From contig CAXTOX010000019.1 of assembly GCA_964245885.1 (NCBI GenBank), positions 1-42,935 on the forward strand: 42,935 nt of DNA, given 5' to 3'. Every line of letters begins with the position of its first letter. Position 1 is the first letter of the stretch. Position numbers and translations under genes: made by a program. Positions 30,898-38,958 of the stretch are shown here, in pieces. The notes beneath the pieces are model-generated. The model ran no database searches. It worked only from the letters and a program-made list of their open reading frames with translations, and had not been told where the DNA came from. Source of the stretch: CAHJWO01 sp964245885. Its GTDB lineage: Bacteria > Verrucomicrobiota > Verrucomicrobiia > Chthoniobacterales > SZAS-18.

Positions 30898-33105
30898 ATG
30901 CAAAAGACTGACGACCGTCAATCCGCCGCCGCCGGCGAGTCGAAGCTCCATTTTCTCGATTACTGGCGCGTGATCCGCGTGCGGTTTGGCATCGTGTTGC
31001 TCACCTTCCTGCTGGTGGTGATCACCACGGGAATCGTGACCTACTGCCTCCCGAAAAAGTACCGCGCTCAGACGACGCTGGAGCTGCGCGACCCGAACAA
31101 GGACCCGAGCGTTTTCGGCAAGGGCGGGCTAAACATCCAAGGAGGCAGCGGGCCTGACGCTTCCTACACGCAAACACAGTTCGAGATCATGCAGAGCACG
31201 GACGTGCTCTACCCGGTGGTCGAGGCGAATAACCTGGAGCGTCAATGGGCGGTGGACGGGCAGCCGATCAGCCGGGAAGGCGCTTATTACAAGCTGCGTA
31301 ACATGCTCGGTCTCAAACCGATTCGCGGCACCGATCTGGTGGAGCTTTCCATCATGAGCATCGATCCGGCGGAAGCACAGAAACTGGTGAACGCGGTGTC
31401 GCAGTCGTACGCCGAGGCGAAGGTACACACCATCTCCGACATCAACCAGCGCATCCAGGGGGTGGTGAATGGTCAGTTGACGCAGAATCACCTGAAAGTG
31501 ACGGATCTCCTGAGCAAGCTCCAGCAGCTGCGGCGTGACAAGAGAATCATCGACCTGGAACCCGACACCCGCAGTCAGCAGAAAGATCCTTACGAGGACT
31601 TGGTAAACGCCAAGAAGACCGAGGTAGACAAGAACGCTACCGCCATCGCCGCACTCACCACACAACTGGAGCAGGTTGGTAATTTGAAGCCCGAGGAACT
31701 ACAGCGGGCGATTTCGATTTTGAAGATCGACGAGCCCACGGTGACAACCGTTTACCCGAAGTACCAGGCAGCGGTCGCGGACGAGGCGTTGCTGCTGAAC
31801 TCGGGATTGGGTCCCAACCACCCCAAGATCAAATCGTTGCGCGCGTCGCGTGAAGTGTACACGAAGCAGTTGTCCGACGCATTGTCGAACATCAAGCACA
31901 CGCTGAGCATCCAGTTGGAGATTGCCAAAAACACGCTCGTCAGCGTGCGGCAACAGTTGGAGACCTTGCAGGATCAGCAGCGGCAAACCCGCATTGATTA
32001 CGCCGATTACTACGCCCTGAAGGATGATTACCTGAAGGCGAAAGATCTGGCCACTGCGGAGGAGATTACCAGTACTCAGAACAAGCAGAACCTGGAACTG
32101 CCCAGCATTCCTACCATCCAGTGGAACAAGGCAGAGAAGCCATCCGCGCCGAGCAGCCCGCGCGTGCCGCTCAACATGGCCATCGGTGTCGCGGTGGGTG
32201 CGCTCCTCGGTGTCGGGTTGGCGTTCTTCATCGAGTACCTCGACACGAGCGTTAAGACGATGGAGGACGTGGAAACGATGCTCGGCGTGCCCGTGCTGGC
32301 CATCGTGCCGAAGAACATCAAACTCTTGCACAAGCAGCCCAACGACGTGCCGGACGCCGAGGCGTACCGCATCCTGCGCACCAACATCGAGTTTAACCGG
32401 AAGAGTGCCGACGCGAACACGATCTCGCTGGTCAGCGGTGGCCCTGGCGAGGGGAAGTCGACGACGCTGAGCAACCTGGCGTTCACCTGCGCGCAGGGTG
32501 GTTACTCGGTGCTGATCGTCGACGCCGACTTGCGTCGCCCGACCCAGCACAAGATCTTCGAGGTCAACAACAGCGTCGGATTGACCAACTATCTGACCAC
32601 CAACATTGCCTTGGAAGAGGTGGTGCTGCCGACCTTGGTCGAGAACCTGTCGATCATGCCCAGCGGCATCCTGCCGGCGGACGCGGTCGGTATCCTCAAC
32701 TCCCAGCGGATGTCCGATATGATCGCCGAGCTGAAGACCCGTTACGACATCATCTTCTTCGATTCGCCACCGATCCTGGGGGTGAGCGACGGCGCGGTGC
32801 TCGCGAGTGAGGTCGATCAGTCCATCATCATCGTGCAACACCGCCGGTTCCCGCGCGCGATGCTCCAGCGTGTGAAGCAGGCGATCAGCAACGTGGGCGG
32901 CACGGTGCTCGGCGTCGTGCTCAACAACGTCGACCTGCGCCACGATCCGAACTACGCGTACTACACGAGCTACTACGAGTACTACGCCGTCCGCAGCCCG
33001 AAGGACGCGGTAGCGACTACGGCGATGAGTGCCGGCAAACAGCGCAACGTCACCGCCGGTGCCAGTCCTTCCAGCAGAAATAATTCCAACGGGTCCGACT
33101 ACTGA
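30898..33105 (+). CDS. Wzc-like polysaccharide co-polymerase / tyrosine autokinase
   Basis: The 735-residue protein contains a Wzz chain-length domain with a membrane helix near 30-50, a long periplasmic coiled-coil part (about 180-400, rich in QLxxLQDQQRQ), a second helix near 425-447 (ending VGLAFFIEYLDTS), and a cytoplasmic BY-kinase. The kinase has Walker A GGPGEGKSTT (about 515-524), Walker A' VLIVDADLRRP (about 538) and Walker B IIFFDSPP (about 620). A tyrosine cluster near the C-terminus (YAYYTSYYEYYAV, about 685-700) is the usual autophosphorylation site. It would control export and chain length with the Wza-like partner 27 bases downstream. Confidence 0.95.
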   Translation: MQKTDDRQSAAAGESKLHFLDYWRVIRVRFGIVLLTFLLVVITTGIVTYCLPKKYRAQTTLELRDPNKDPSVFGKGGLNIQGGSGPDASYTQTQFEIMQSTDVLYPVVEANNLERQWAVDGQPISREGAYYKLRNMLGLKPIRGTDLVELSIMSIDPAEAQKLVNAVSQSYAEAKVHTISDINQRIQGVVNGQLTQNHLKVTDLLSKLQQLRRDKRIIDLEPDTRSQQKDPYEDLVNAKKTEVDKNATAIAALTTQLEQVGNLKPEELQRAISILKIDEPTVTTVYPKYQAAVADEALLLNSGLGPNHPKIKSLRASREVYTKQLSDALSNIKHTLSIQLEIAKNTLVSVRQQLETLQDQQRQTRIDYADYYALKDDYLKAKDLATAEEITSTQNKQNLELPSIPTIQWNKAEKPSAPSSPRVPLNMAIGVAVGALLGVGLAFFIEYLDTSVKTMEDVETMLGVPVLAIVPKNIKLLHKQPNDVPDAEAYRILRTNIEFNRKSADANTISLVSGGPGEGKSTTLSNLAFTCAQGGYSVLIVDADLRRPTQHKIFEVNNSVGLTNYLTTNIALEEVVLPTLVENLSIMPSGILPADAVGILNSQRMSDMIAELKTRYDIIFFDSPPILGVSDGAVLASEVDQSIIIVQHRRFPRAMLQRVKQAISNVGGTVLGVVLNNVDLRHDPNYAYYTSYYEYYAVRSPKDAVATTAMSAGKQRNVTAGASPSSRNNSNGSDY

Positions 33106-33132
33106 GTTCAACCGAGTAGACCAACAACCATC

Positions 33133-33690
33133 ATGAAGAGAACGATCGTCCTCGTCTTCGCGGTTCTTTTATCGCTGTGCCTGCGCGTGGCTGCACAGGA
33201 AGCGACCGTGCGTCCCGGCGACTCCTTTGATCTACGAATCAGCGGGGTTCCCTCCGACGACCAAGCAAACATCAGCACGAACTACACGGTTGATGGCCAA
33301 GGGTTCTTCAACATCTCATACATCGGAAAAATGAAGGTGGCTGGCAGGACGGCGGGTGAGATCCAGTCGCTCGTCGAACGCAGCTACATGGACCAGGGAA
33401 TCTTTACCCATCCTACGGTTACTCTGACGATTGCAGCGGCCGCCCGGTTTGTGAACGTGGGTGGACAGGTGAAAAGCCCGGGACGCATCGCTTACTCGGC
33501 AGACATGACCTTGTTTTCGGCGATCAACGCCGCCGGCGATTTCACCGAGTTTGGTGATCAGGGAAAAGTTCGCCTCATGCGCGGAAGCCATGTGGATGTC
33601 ATCAACTGCAAAAAAATCCGGGCAAACCCCGCGCTCGACGTGAAGGTGCTGCCTGGGGACATCATTCAGGTTCCTGAGACGATCTTTTGA
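33133..33690 (+). CDS. Wza-like polysaccharide export protein
   Basis: The 185-residue protein has a signal peptide (MKRTIVLVFAVLLSLCLRVA, cleavage likely after AQ) and a Poly_export domain: VRPGDSFDLRISGVPSDD, VDGQGFFNISYIGKMKVAGR and the GRTAGEIQSLVERSY helix. One SLBB-like part follows (FVNVGGQVKSPGRIAYSADM, ending VLPGDIIQVPE). There is no lipobox cysteine at the mature start, so it is a short, non-lipidated form compared with E. coli Wza (~380 residues). It follows the Wzc-like gene by 27 bases and is clearly its partner. Confidence 0.93.
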   Translation: MKRTIVLVFAVLLSLCLRVAAQEATVRPGDSFDLRISGVPSDDQANISTNYTVDGQGFFNISYIGKMKVAGRTAGEIQSLVERSYMDQGIFTHPTVTLTIAAAARFVNVGGQVKSPGRIAYSADMTLFSAINAAGDFTEFGDQGKVRLMRGSHVDVINCKKIRANPALDVKVLPGDIIQVPETIF

Positions 33691-33695
33691 GTGAG

Positions 33696-33719
33696 GGAAC
33701 GGCTTGGTAATACTCCGTT
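33696..33719 (+). promoter_or_regulatory. GGAAC-N15-CGTT site after the Wza-like gene
   Basis: GGAAC (33696-33700) and CGTT (33716-33719) have the same spacing as the symmetric site at 16204-16231. No open frame follows before the mobile element at 33817, so it could drive a short RNA or be a chance match. Confidence 0.3.
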
Positions 33720-33816
33720 ATCAATCTCGTTAGCGACGGACTCGCAAGAAATCTTCGGAGGAGCGCACGGGCGGCGCCAAGGAATCAGGCAAGAATGGCC
33801 AGTGTATTCCTTGGTA

Positions 33817-34076
33817 ATGGTACATTTTGGCAAGTTCTCAGCCCCGGCAGGGGCGCAAGAGTGCAGCCCACGGCGTGAGCCGTGGGAAAGCCTGTGGCAC
33901 CATAAAGCCCCGGCAAGGGGCGTCAGAAAGGAAGCCCTCGCTCCGCGGGACCACCCGGCCGGTTTTCTGCCGCCCCTGCCGGGGCTGACCCGTTTTTTGT
34001 TCTTTTCCCACGGCTCACGCCGTGGGCTAACTTCTTGCGCCCCTGCCGGGTCTGCCTAGACATCAAACTGTGCCAC
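33817..34076. mobile_element. Palindromic mobile element, copy 4 (opposite orientation)
   Basis: The left end ATGGTACATTTTGGCAAG matches the right end of copy 3 in reverse, and the right end (34064-34076, CAAACTGTGCCAC) matches copy 3's left end in reverse, including the adjoining TGCCTAGACAT. The nested GCCCC and CCCACGGC hairpins fill 33840-34053. It has no coding frame. Confidence 0.8.
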
Positions 34077-34246
34077 CACCTATTTCATGCTTGCTTTGAT
34101 CTACTTATGCAACATAATAGAGCACTGGTAGAGCAGCCTCAGCAAAGGTGTGACCACACCCCAGACGAAGCCGATCGAGACATGCATAAGCGATCTGTGT
34201 TTCCGACGAGGTCTTCCGGTAAATCGCTGCCCGTGCCAGTGTAGTT

Positions 34247-34930
34247 TCACGCCTCTGCGGCGTGCAGCCATTCGATGGCCACGCGCATCAGTTCCGGGGC
34301 CGTGGTCAGGTGCAGCTTCTGCTTGATGTGCGCCCGGTAAGTCTCGACGGTTTTGACGCTGACGTGCATTTCGCCGGCGATGTCGCGGGTGCCACGTCCC
34401 TGGCCCAGCAGGCGAAAGACTTCCAGTTCCCGGTTGCTGAGCAAGTCGATCACGCTGGCCGGGGCATCCGCATCCCGGCTGCCGTGGAGCATTTTTCCCA
34501 GGATCCTGGAATTGGTGGCCTCGCTCAGATACAGGCTGCCGTTGAGCAACTGGCGGATCGCATCCACGATGCGGTGGGCCGCGTACTGTTTCATCACGTA
34601 GCCACGCGCCCCGGCGTGGAGAGCGCGTTCGGCGTAGAGCAGTTCGTCGTGCGCGGAAAATACGAGGACGGGCATCTTGGGCCAGTGGATTCGGAGGTCC
34701 TTGAGGAGGTCGATCCCGCTGACGCCGCGCAACGAAATGTCGACGATGGCGAGATCAAAGGCAGCCGCCCGCAACTGGGCGAGGGCCTCTGCTGCGCTGG
34801 CCGCGTTGCCGGTGATGGCGAGGTCGGGTTCGTTCGCGATGACCTCCGCGAGGCCGCGTCGGGTGATCGGATGGTCGTCAACCACGAGCAGGCGTCGGGC
34901 AGCGGGAGGAGGCGTGGCGGCGATCGACAT
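34247..34930 (-). CDS. NarL/FixJ-type response regulator
   Basis: The 227-residue protein has a receiver domain (LLVVDDHPITRRGLAEVI; acidic pair D18-D19, phosphoacceptor D64 in LAIVDISL, lysine K114 in YVMKQYA) and a LuxR-type helix-turn-helix (LSNRELEVFRLLGQGRGTRD, then VSVKTVETYRAHIKQKLHL). It would switch transcription after phosphorylation. No histidine kinase is beside it, so it is an orphan here. The ATG at 34930 gives the standard start; the open frame extends much further upstream as antisense of the glycosyltransferase. It lies downstream of, and on the opposite strand to, the exopolysaccharide locus, so control of that locus is possible but unproven. Confidence 0.93.
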   Translation of the reverse strand: MSIAATPPPAARRLLVVDDHPITRRGLAEVIANEPDLAITGNAASAAEALAQLRAAAFDLAIVDISLRGVSGIDLLKDLRIHWPKMPVLVFSAHDELLYAERALHAGARGYVMKQYAAHRIVDAIRQLLNGSLYLSEATNSRILGKMLHGSRDADAPASVIDLLSNRELEVFRLLGQGRGTRDIAGEMHVSVKTVETYRAHIKQKLHLTTAPELMRVAIEWLHAAEA

Positions 34931-35050
34931 GGTCGGTGATGTACGGCAGGGAACCGGGTCGGTGCACCGGGTGGGGCGGGCATCCCGGAATCGGGGAACA
35001 CCTGAGAAGCCGAATCGCCATCCATCCCGGGGTTGGACGGATTTATCCGA

Positions 35051-35208
35051 GGCGAAAGGCGGAAGGCGAAGAAAGCGCAAGCCCGTCGAACGAACGAATC
35101 CCTGCCTTCGTCGCCTGCGGGCCGGTGAGAGGATCTGGCTTGCCGCGGTCGCCTGCTGCTTTCCACCGCCTGTTAGCGTTTGCCGTTTGCCTTTTGCTTT
35201 TCTTCCGT
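35051..35208. repeat. Inverted heptamer tandem-repeat pair overlapping a gene end
   Basis: The left arm (35051-35071) reads GGCGAAAGGCGGAAGGCGAAG. The right arm (35172-35208), reverse-complemented, reads units GCAAAAG GCAAACG GCAAACG. The right arm codes for the last residues (KQKANGKR) of the glycosyltransferase. The core of about 100 bases has no further repeat I can see. Confidence 0.65.
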
Positions 35209-36765
35209 GGGTCGGACCAGGAGCAGGTAGGCGGGCTTGGAACCCGCCGTTTCGAGCGCGGGCTGCGTCGGGCCGAAGGGTTCCGGTAGATTGCTGAACT
35301 CGGTGCGGGCGGTCTCGCTGATGGCAATGGCGTCGAGCTTGCCCGTGCTCCAACGCTGGATTGCCTCCGCCGGGCTCAGGTAGGCGAGCTGGTGCAGGTA
35401 AACGAGCATCGTCTCGTCGGTGTCCGTCGGAGACTTGCCCGCGATGAGGCCGACGGTCTTGCCCGCTTCCGCCCGGAGCGTGCGGGCGGCAAAGCTGGCC
35501 CGCGCGTGGTCGTGCCGGTAGTACACTTCCACGACATAGTACAACACAGACCCGAGCCCGAGGATGACGGCCGCCACCGTGGTTTTGTAGGCCCAGTCCC
35601 AGGGCCAGACCGGGATGACGGGAACCAGCGGTGGCGCGGGAGGGTGCTCGGCGGCTGCGGTGGGTGGCGGAGATGCGGGGAGTTCCTCCGGGCGCTGCGC
35701 GCGGGCCAACAGGGCCACCAGGGTCAGCGCCAGCGGCGGCACCACCGGGAAGATCCGGTCCGTGCGTTTGGACGGTACGAGCGAAAGCAGCACGAAGCCG
35801 CCCGCCGCCCAGCATACCAGCCAGAGCGTGCCCGGCTCGCGGCACAAAGCGGTCCACAGTCGCCGCGCGCGGATCGTGACGGCCAGCAAGAGCACGTCCC
35901 ACGGCAGCCATTGCTTGAGCAACTGCGTGAAATAGAACCAGACCGGCTGGTTGTGGTGAACAGCCTTTTCGCCCACCGTGAAACGCCCGAAGAACTCTTT
36001 TCCGACGACCTCGGCGTAGAAGCCCGGCACGGAGGCGATGCCGCAGAATGTCCACACGAGGAACGGCGCGAGCGGCAGCGTCCAGTGCCACCAGCCTCCC
36101 CACAGCGGCAGGGCCGGTTCACCCCGCCGGCGGCGAATCCACCAGTGCGCGAGCATGCCCGGCAGCAGGAAGGCGTAGACGACCGGTCCCTTGGTCATCA
36201 TGGCCGCCAGCAGGAGGCCGAAGATTGTCCAACGCGAACGGTTCGTCCACGGGCGCTGCCCGTCGTCGCGCGCATGGTGCCAGACGACGAGGCCCGCGGC
36301 CGTGATGAAAAACGTCAGCGGCATGTCGGTGCGCACGAGCGTCGCCAGCCGTGGGGTGAGGAGGTTGTACCCGTACGCCGCCACGGCCACGACGCCGCCC
36401 CGGCCGGGCCAGAGGACCTCGCCGACGCGCCACAGCAGGTAGGCCAGAGCCAGCGCGGCCACGAGCGACGGCAGCCGCCAGGCGACGTCCCAATGGTCGG
36501 CCGTGAAATAATAAACCCCGGCCGACATCCAGCCGACGAGCGGGGGCTTGGTGGCGATGGCCTTGCCGCCTGGTGTGTGCTGGAACCACCAGTGGCCGGC
36601 CTGGACGATCTCCAGCGACACGTTGGCCTGCTTGGCCTGATCGAGATCATCCAGTCGCCACGGAAGCCCCCGGCACACGCAGCAGAGAACGAGCAGCCAG
36701 ACCACGCGCCACTCCCACGGGTGCAGCGCACGGCGGGGCGCGGTGGAAGCGGCTGACACGGTCAC
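35173..36765 (-). CDS. GT39/ArnT-like membrane glycosyltransferase
   Basis: With the GTG at 36765 the protein has 530 residues. It is a polytopic membrane protein of the PMT/ArnT type: an early acidic loop after helix 1 (GLPWRLDDLDQAKQANVSLE; catalytic-type acidic residues), TKPPLVGWMSAGVYYFTADH, RLPSLVAALALAYLLWRVGE and LVRTDMPLTFFITAAGLVVW. About ten helices fill the first ~370 residues, then a soluble periplasmic domain. It would transfer a sugar from a polyprenyl-phosphate donor to lipid A-like or protein acceptors. The longer frame (to 36810) runs into a heptamer repeat and is not used. The last residues (KQKANGKR) come from another repeat arm. Confidence 0.88.
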   Translation of the reverse strand: MTVSAASTAPRRALHPWEWRVVWLLVLCCVCRGLPWRLDDLDQAKQANVSLEIVQAGHWWFQHTPGGKAIATKPPLVGWMSAGVYYFTADHWDVAWRLPSLVAALALAYLLWRVGEVLWPGRGGVVAVAAYGYNLLTPRLATLVRTDMPLTFFITAAGLVVWHHARDDGQRPWTNRSRWTIFGLLLAAMMTKGPVVYAFLLPGMLAHWWIRRRRGEPALPLWGGWWHWTLPLAPFLVWTFCGIASVPGFYAEVVGKEFFGRFTVGEKAVHHNQPVWFYFTQLLKQWLPWDVLLLAVTIRARRLWTALCREPGTLWLVCWAAGGFVLLSLVPSKRTDRIFPVVPPLALTLVALLARAQRPEELPASPPPTAAAEHPPAPPLVPVIPVWPWDWAYKTTVAAVILGLGSVLYYVVEVYYRHDHARASFAARTLRAEAGKTVGLIAGKSPTDTDETMLVYLHQLAYLSPAEAIQRWSTGKLDAIAISETARTEFSNLPEPFGPTQPALETAGSKPAYLLLVRPTEEKQKANGKR

Positions 36766-36780
36766 GCCGCACCCTAGCGG

Positions 36781-36999
36781 AAAATGCAAAATGCAAAATG
36801 CAAAAGGCAAAAGTTCGGAAGCCAGAAATCAAAGGCTTCAGAGCGGGAGGTAAAGTAGCAGAAGGCAGGAAGCGGGCTTGATGGCGAGTCTTCCCTTTTG
36901 CTTTTGAAGCCGCCGTGATTTTCTTGGTGGCGGGATCGTCTGCTCTCACTCTGTTCTTCTGCCCTCTGGACTTTTGCATTTTGCATTTTGCATTCTGCC
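36781..36999. repeat. Inverted ATGCAAA heptamer repeats around a ~155-bp core
   Basis: The left arm (36781-36815) contains ATGCAAA ATGCAAA ATGCAAA AGGCAAA AG. The right arm (36970-36999) is its mirror (TTTTGCATTTTGCATTTTGCATT). The pair fills the spacer between the divergent glycosyltransferase and lgt genes and carries spurious TTG/ATG starts for both. Confidence 0.85.
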
Positions 37000-37014
37000 T
37001 TCATCTTCTCCCCC

Positions 37015-37983
37015 GTGCCGACCCTCCTGGCTTATTACATCCATCAACTCAGTCCCTACATCGTCCAGTTCGGTGAAGGCTTCGGGTTACGCTGGTACGG
37101 GTTTGCCTACGTGCTGGCGTTTTTCGTGGGTTATCAGTGGTATCTTTACCTCGCCAAGCGCGGCTACGGGGAGATGGTGCCGGAGAAGGTGGCTGACTTC
37201 ATCACGTTCGCCGCGGTTTTCGGGGTGATGCTCGGTGGACGGCTCGGCTGGATCCTCTTTTACGGTTGGGACCGGGTGCGCGCCCATCCTCTCGACGCCT
37301 TCAAGATCTGGGAAGGCGGCATGGCCAGCCACGGCGGCATCATGGGACTGGTGATCTACACCTACGTCTACGCGCGCTGGCACCGGATCAGTTGGCCGGG
37401 GGTGGGGGACAACCTGGTCGTGGTCGCACCCATCGGGATTTTCTTCGTGCGGCTGGCAAACTTCATCAACGGCGAGCTGTGGGGCCGGGTCATCACCTCG
37501 CCTCACCCGCCGTCGTGGGCGATGCAGTTTCCCAAGGAACTCTCCGGCAGCGAAGGGATCTACGAACTGGTGGACCGAGCGTACCAGCACGATCCGGCGG
37601 CACTCGCGACCCTGGCGCGCACTTTGCCGTTGCGCCACCCGTCGCAGATTTACGAGGCGCTGTTGGAGGGGGCGGTGCTGTTCACCGTCCTGTGGATCGT
37701 GCGGACCCGCCTCCGCGCGCCGGTGGGGATGCTCACCGGCATCTTCCTGGCGGGGTACGCCGTGCTGCGCATCATCGGCGAACAATTCCGCGAGCCGGAC
37801 GTGGGGATCGCGTTCACTTGGGGGCTGACGCGCGGGCAGTTTCTCTCGCTGTTTTTGCTGGTGATGGGCGCGGCGTTCATCGTGTACGCACTCCGGACGC
37901 GGCGTTACCAACTGCCCGGCATGCGCAAAGCAGCGGACGCGCCTGCGGTGGAGCAAGAAATTCCGGCCGAGGAACGAACCTGA
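37015..37983 (+). CDS. lgt: Prolipoprotein diacylglyceryl transferase
   Basis: The 322-residue inner-membrane enzyme would attach diacylglycerol to the lipobox cysteine of prolipoproteins. Family motifs: LRWYGFAYVLAFF, FGVMLGGRLGWILFYG, WEGGMASHGGIMG (with the conserved histidine), VRLANFINGELWGR and RHPSQIYEALLEG. Seven helices are expected. The GTG at 37015 (VPTLLAYYIHQLSP) is preferred; an upstream TTG at 36988 lies inside the heptamer repeat. It is 4 bases before mobA on the same strand and is the likely first gene of that pair. Confidence 0.95.
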   Translation: MPTLLAYYIHQLSPYIVQFGEGFGLRWYGFAYVLAFFVGYQWYLYLAKRGYGEMVPEKVADFITFAAVFGVMLGGRLGWILFYGWDRVRAHPLDAFKIWEGGMASHGGIMGLVIYTYVYARWHRISWPGVGDNLVVVAPIGIFFVRLANFINGELWGRVITSPHPPSWAMQFPKELSGSEGIYELVDRAYQHDPAALATLARTLPLRHPSQIYEALLEGAVLFTVLWIVRTRLRAPVGMLTGIFLAGYAVLRIIGEQFREPDVGIAFTWGLTRGQFLSLFLLVMGAAFIVYALRTRRYQLPGMRKAADAPAVEQEIPAEERT

Positions 37984-37987
37984 AGCG

Positions 37988-38557
37988 ATGAGCCAGCCTT
38001 TCGCCGCCGTGCTGCTGGCCGGAGGTCGCAGCCGCCGGATGAGACAGGACAAGGCCCTGCTGCCGCTGCCGGATGGGCGGCGGCTGTGGGAACGTCAACT
38101 CGCCGTGCTGCGAGCGTTGGAGCCAGCGGAGCTTTTCATCTCCGGGCCGGCGCGCGAGGGTTTTCCGCTCGACGTGCCGCTGCTCGCCGACGACGCGTCC
38201 GGGCTTGGTCCGCTCGCGGGGATCGCAGCGGCATTGCAGGTGATCCGCTCACCGCGTTTGGTCGTACTCGCCGTTGATCTGCCGGCGATGACGACCGGGT
38301 TCCTGCGCGGTTTGTTGATCGGAGGAACGGTGGTCGGCGTTGTCCCGCAAATGGACGACGGCTTCTTCGAACCGCTCGCTGCCGTCTATCCGCGCGAGGC
38401 TCTGGCGACCGCAGAAGCACTGCTGCCAGGCGGGGATCGCTCGTTACAATCCTTTGTGCGTTCGTTGGTCGGGACCGGCCTGGTGAATGCACGACCGGTA
38501 GCCGGTACGGACAACAAACTTTTCACCAATTGGAACAGCCCACAGGATCTGGAATGA
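37988..38557 (+). CDS. mobA: Molybdenum cofactor guanylyltransferase MobA
   Basis: The 189-residue protein has the nucleotidyltransferase start VLLAGGRSRRMRQDKALLPL (residues 8-27), the LADDASGLGPLAGIAAAL loop and the metal-site aspartate in VLAVDLPAM. MobA joins GMP to molybdopterin to make the cofactor of DMSO-reductase-family enzymes. That fits the large molybdopterin oxidoreductase encoded about 2 kb to the right on the other strand. It begins 4 bases after lgt. A CTP-type (MocA) enzyme is less likely given the context, but the specificity is not provable here. Confidence 0.9.
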   Translation: MSQPFAAVLLAGGRSRRMRQDKALLPLPDGRRLWERQLAVLRALEPAELFISGPAREGFPLDVPLLADDASGLGPLAGIAAALQVIRSPRLVVLAVDLPAMTTGFLRGLLIGGTVVGVVPQMDDGFFEPLAAVYPREALATAEALLPGGDRSLQSFVRSLVGTGLVNARPVAGTDNKLFTNWNSPQDLE

Positions 38558-38584
38558 TGCTGCGCGGGTCAGTCGGGGCTCTGC

Positions 38585-38617
38585 GTTGTAGGGCAGGCGG
38601 AGCGCCCGTCCTACAAC
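38585..38617. terminator. Long hairpin between convergent genes (REP-like)
   Basis: GTTGTAGG (38585-38592) pairs with CCTACAAC (38610-38617), and an inner GGCG/CGCC extends the stem. It lies between the mobA stop and the small-subunit stop and may act in both directions. It lacks a T run and resembles scattered REP-type palindromes. Confidence 0.5.
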
Positions 38618-38625
38618 TGAAAGGC

Positions 38626-38934
38626 TCATCTTCCTGGAGGCACAGGCGTGTTGATCGGTGCCACGGTCGCCGACGGCGGGGCGGTCGAGAACGGCGACGC
38701 GTCAGGCCCGGGCGCGAGCGGCTCCGCAGGTGCGGCCGTCGCCAAGGGAGGGGGCACAGCGGGGGCGGGTGTCGCCGCCGCCGGTGCGCTCACTGCCGAT
38801 GTGCTGAAAAGCGGAAGCGATTTTTGCACAGTCTTATAAACGCCCCAGCCGAGTGGGACGGCGACGATTGCCCAATAAAGAATGACCCGCAACGCGCTGC
38901 TGCCGGTCCTGGGAGAGGAAAAATCCTGGGCCAT
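38626..38934 (-). CDS. Candidate small subunit of OFA/MFS transporter
   Basis: The 102-residue protein has one N-terminal membrane segment (LRVILYWAIVAVPLGWGVYK, then TVQKSLPLF) followed by ~55 residues rich in Ala and Pro (low complexity). The helix motif WxxVxVPLxWGVYxTxxKxLxLF is, as I recall, typical of the short proteins annotated as 'MFS transporter small subunit' next to oxalate/formate-type carriers. The gene starts 24 bases after the OFA transporter stop and is in the same operon. The long Ala/Pro tail makes it larger than those usual ~40-60 residue forms. The function is inferred only from position and helix motif. Confidence 0.65.
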   Translation of the reverse strand: MAQDFSSPRTGSSALRVILYWAIVAVPLGWGVYKTVQKSLPLFSTSAVSAPAAATPAPAVPPPLATAAPAEPLAPGPDASPFSTAPPSATVAPINTPVPPGR

Positions 38935-38958
38935 AAGAAGAAAGAGGAGTGGGAAGAA

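Larger units (their letters stand above)
33691..34246. other. Spacer of 556 bases without a gene
   Basis: It holds a GGAAC-N15-CGTT promoter-like site (33696-33719) and the mobile element copy 4 (33817-34076). The remaining ~170 bases before the response regulator stop show no convincing frame or RNA. Confidence 0.6.

Noticed and set aside
34108..34160. tRNA-like words (ACTGGTAGAGCAGCCTC) near the response regulator
   Set aside because: No acceptor, anticodon or T arm can be folded; only a short resemblance to a D arm.
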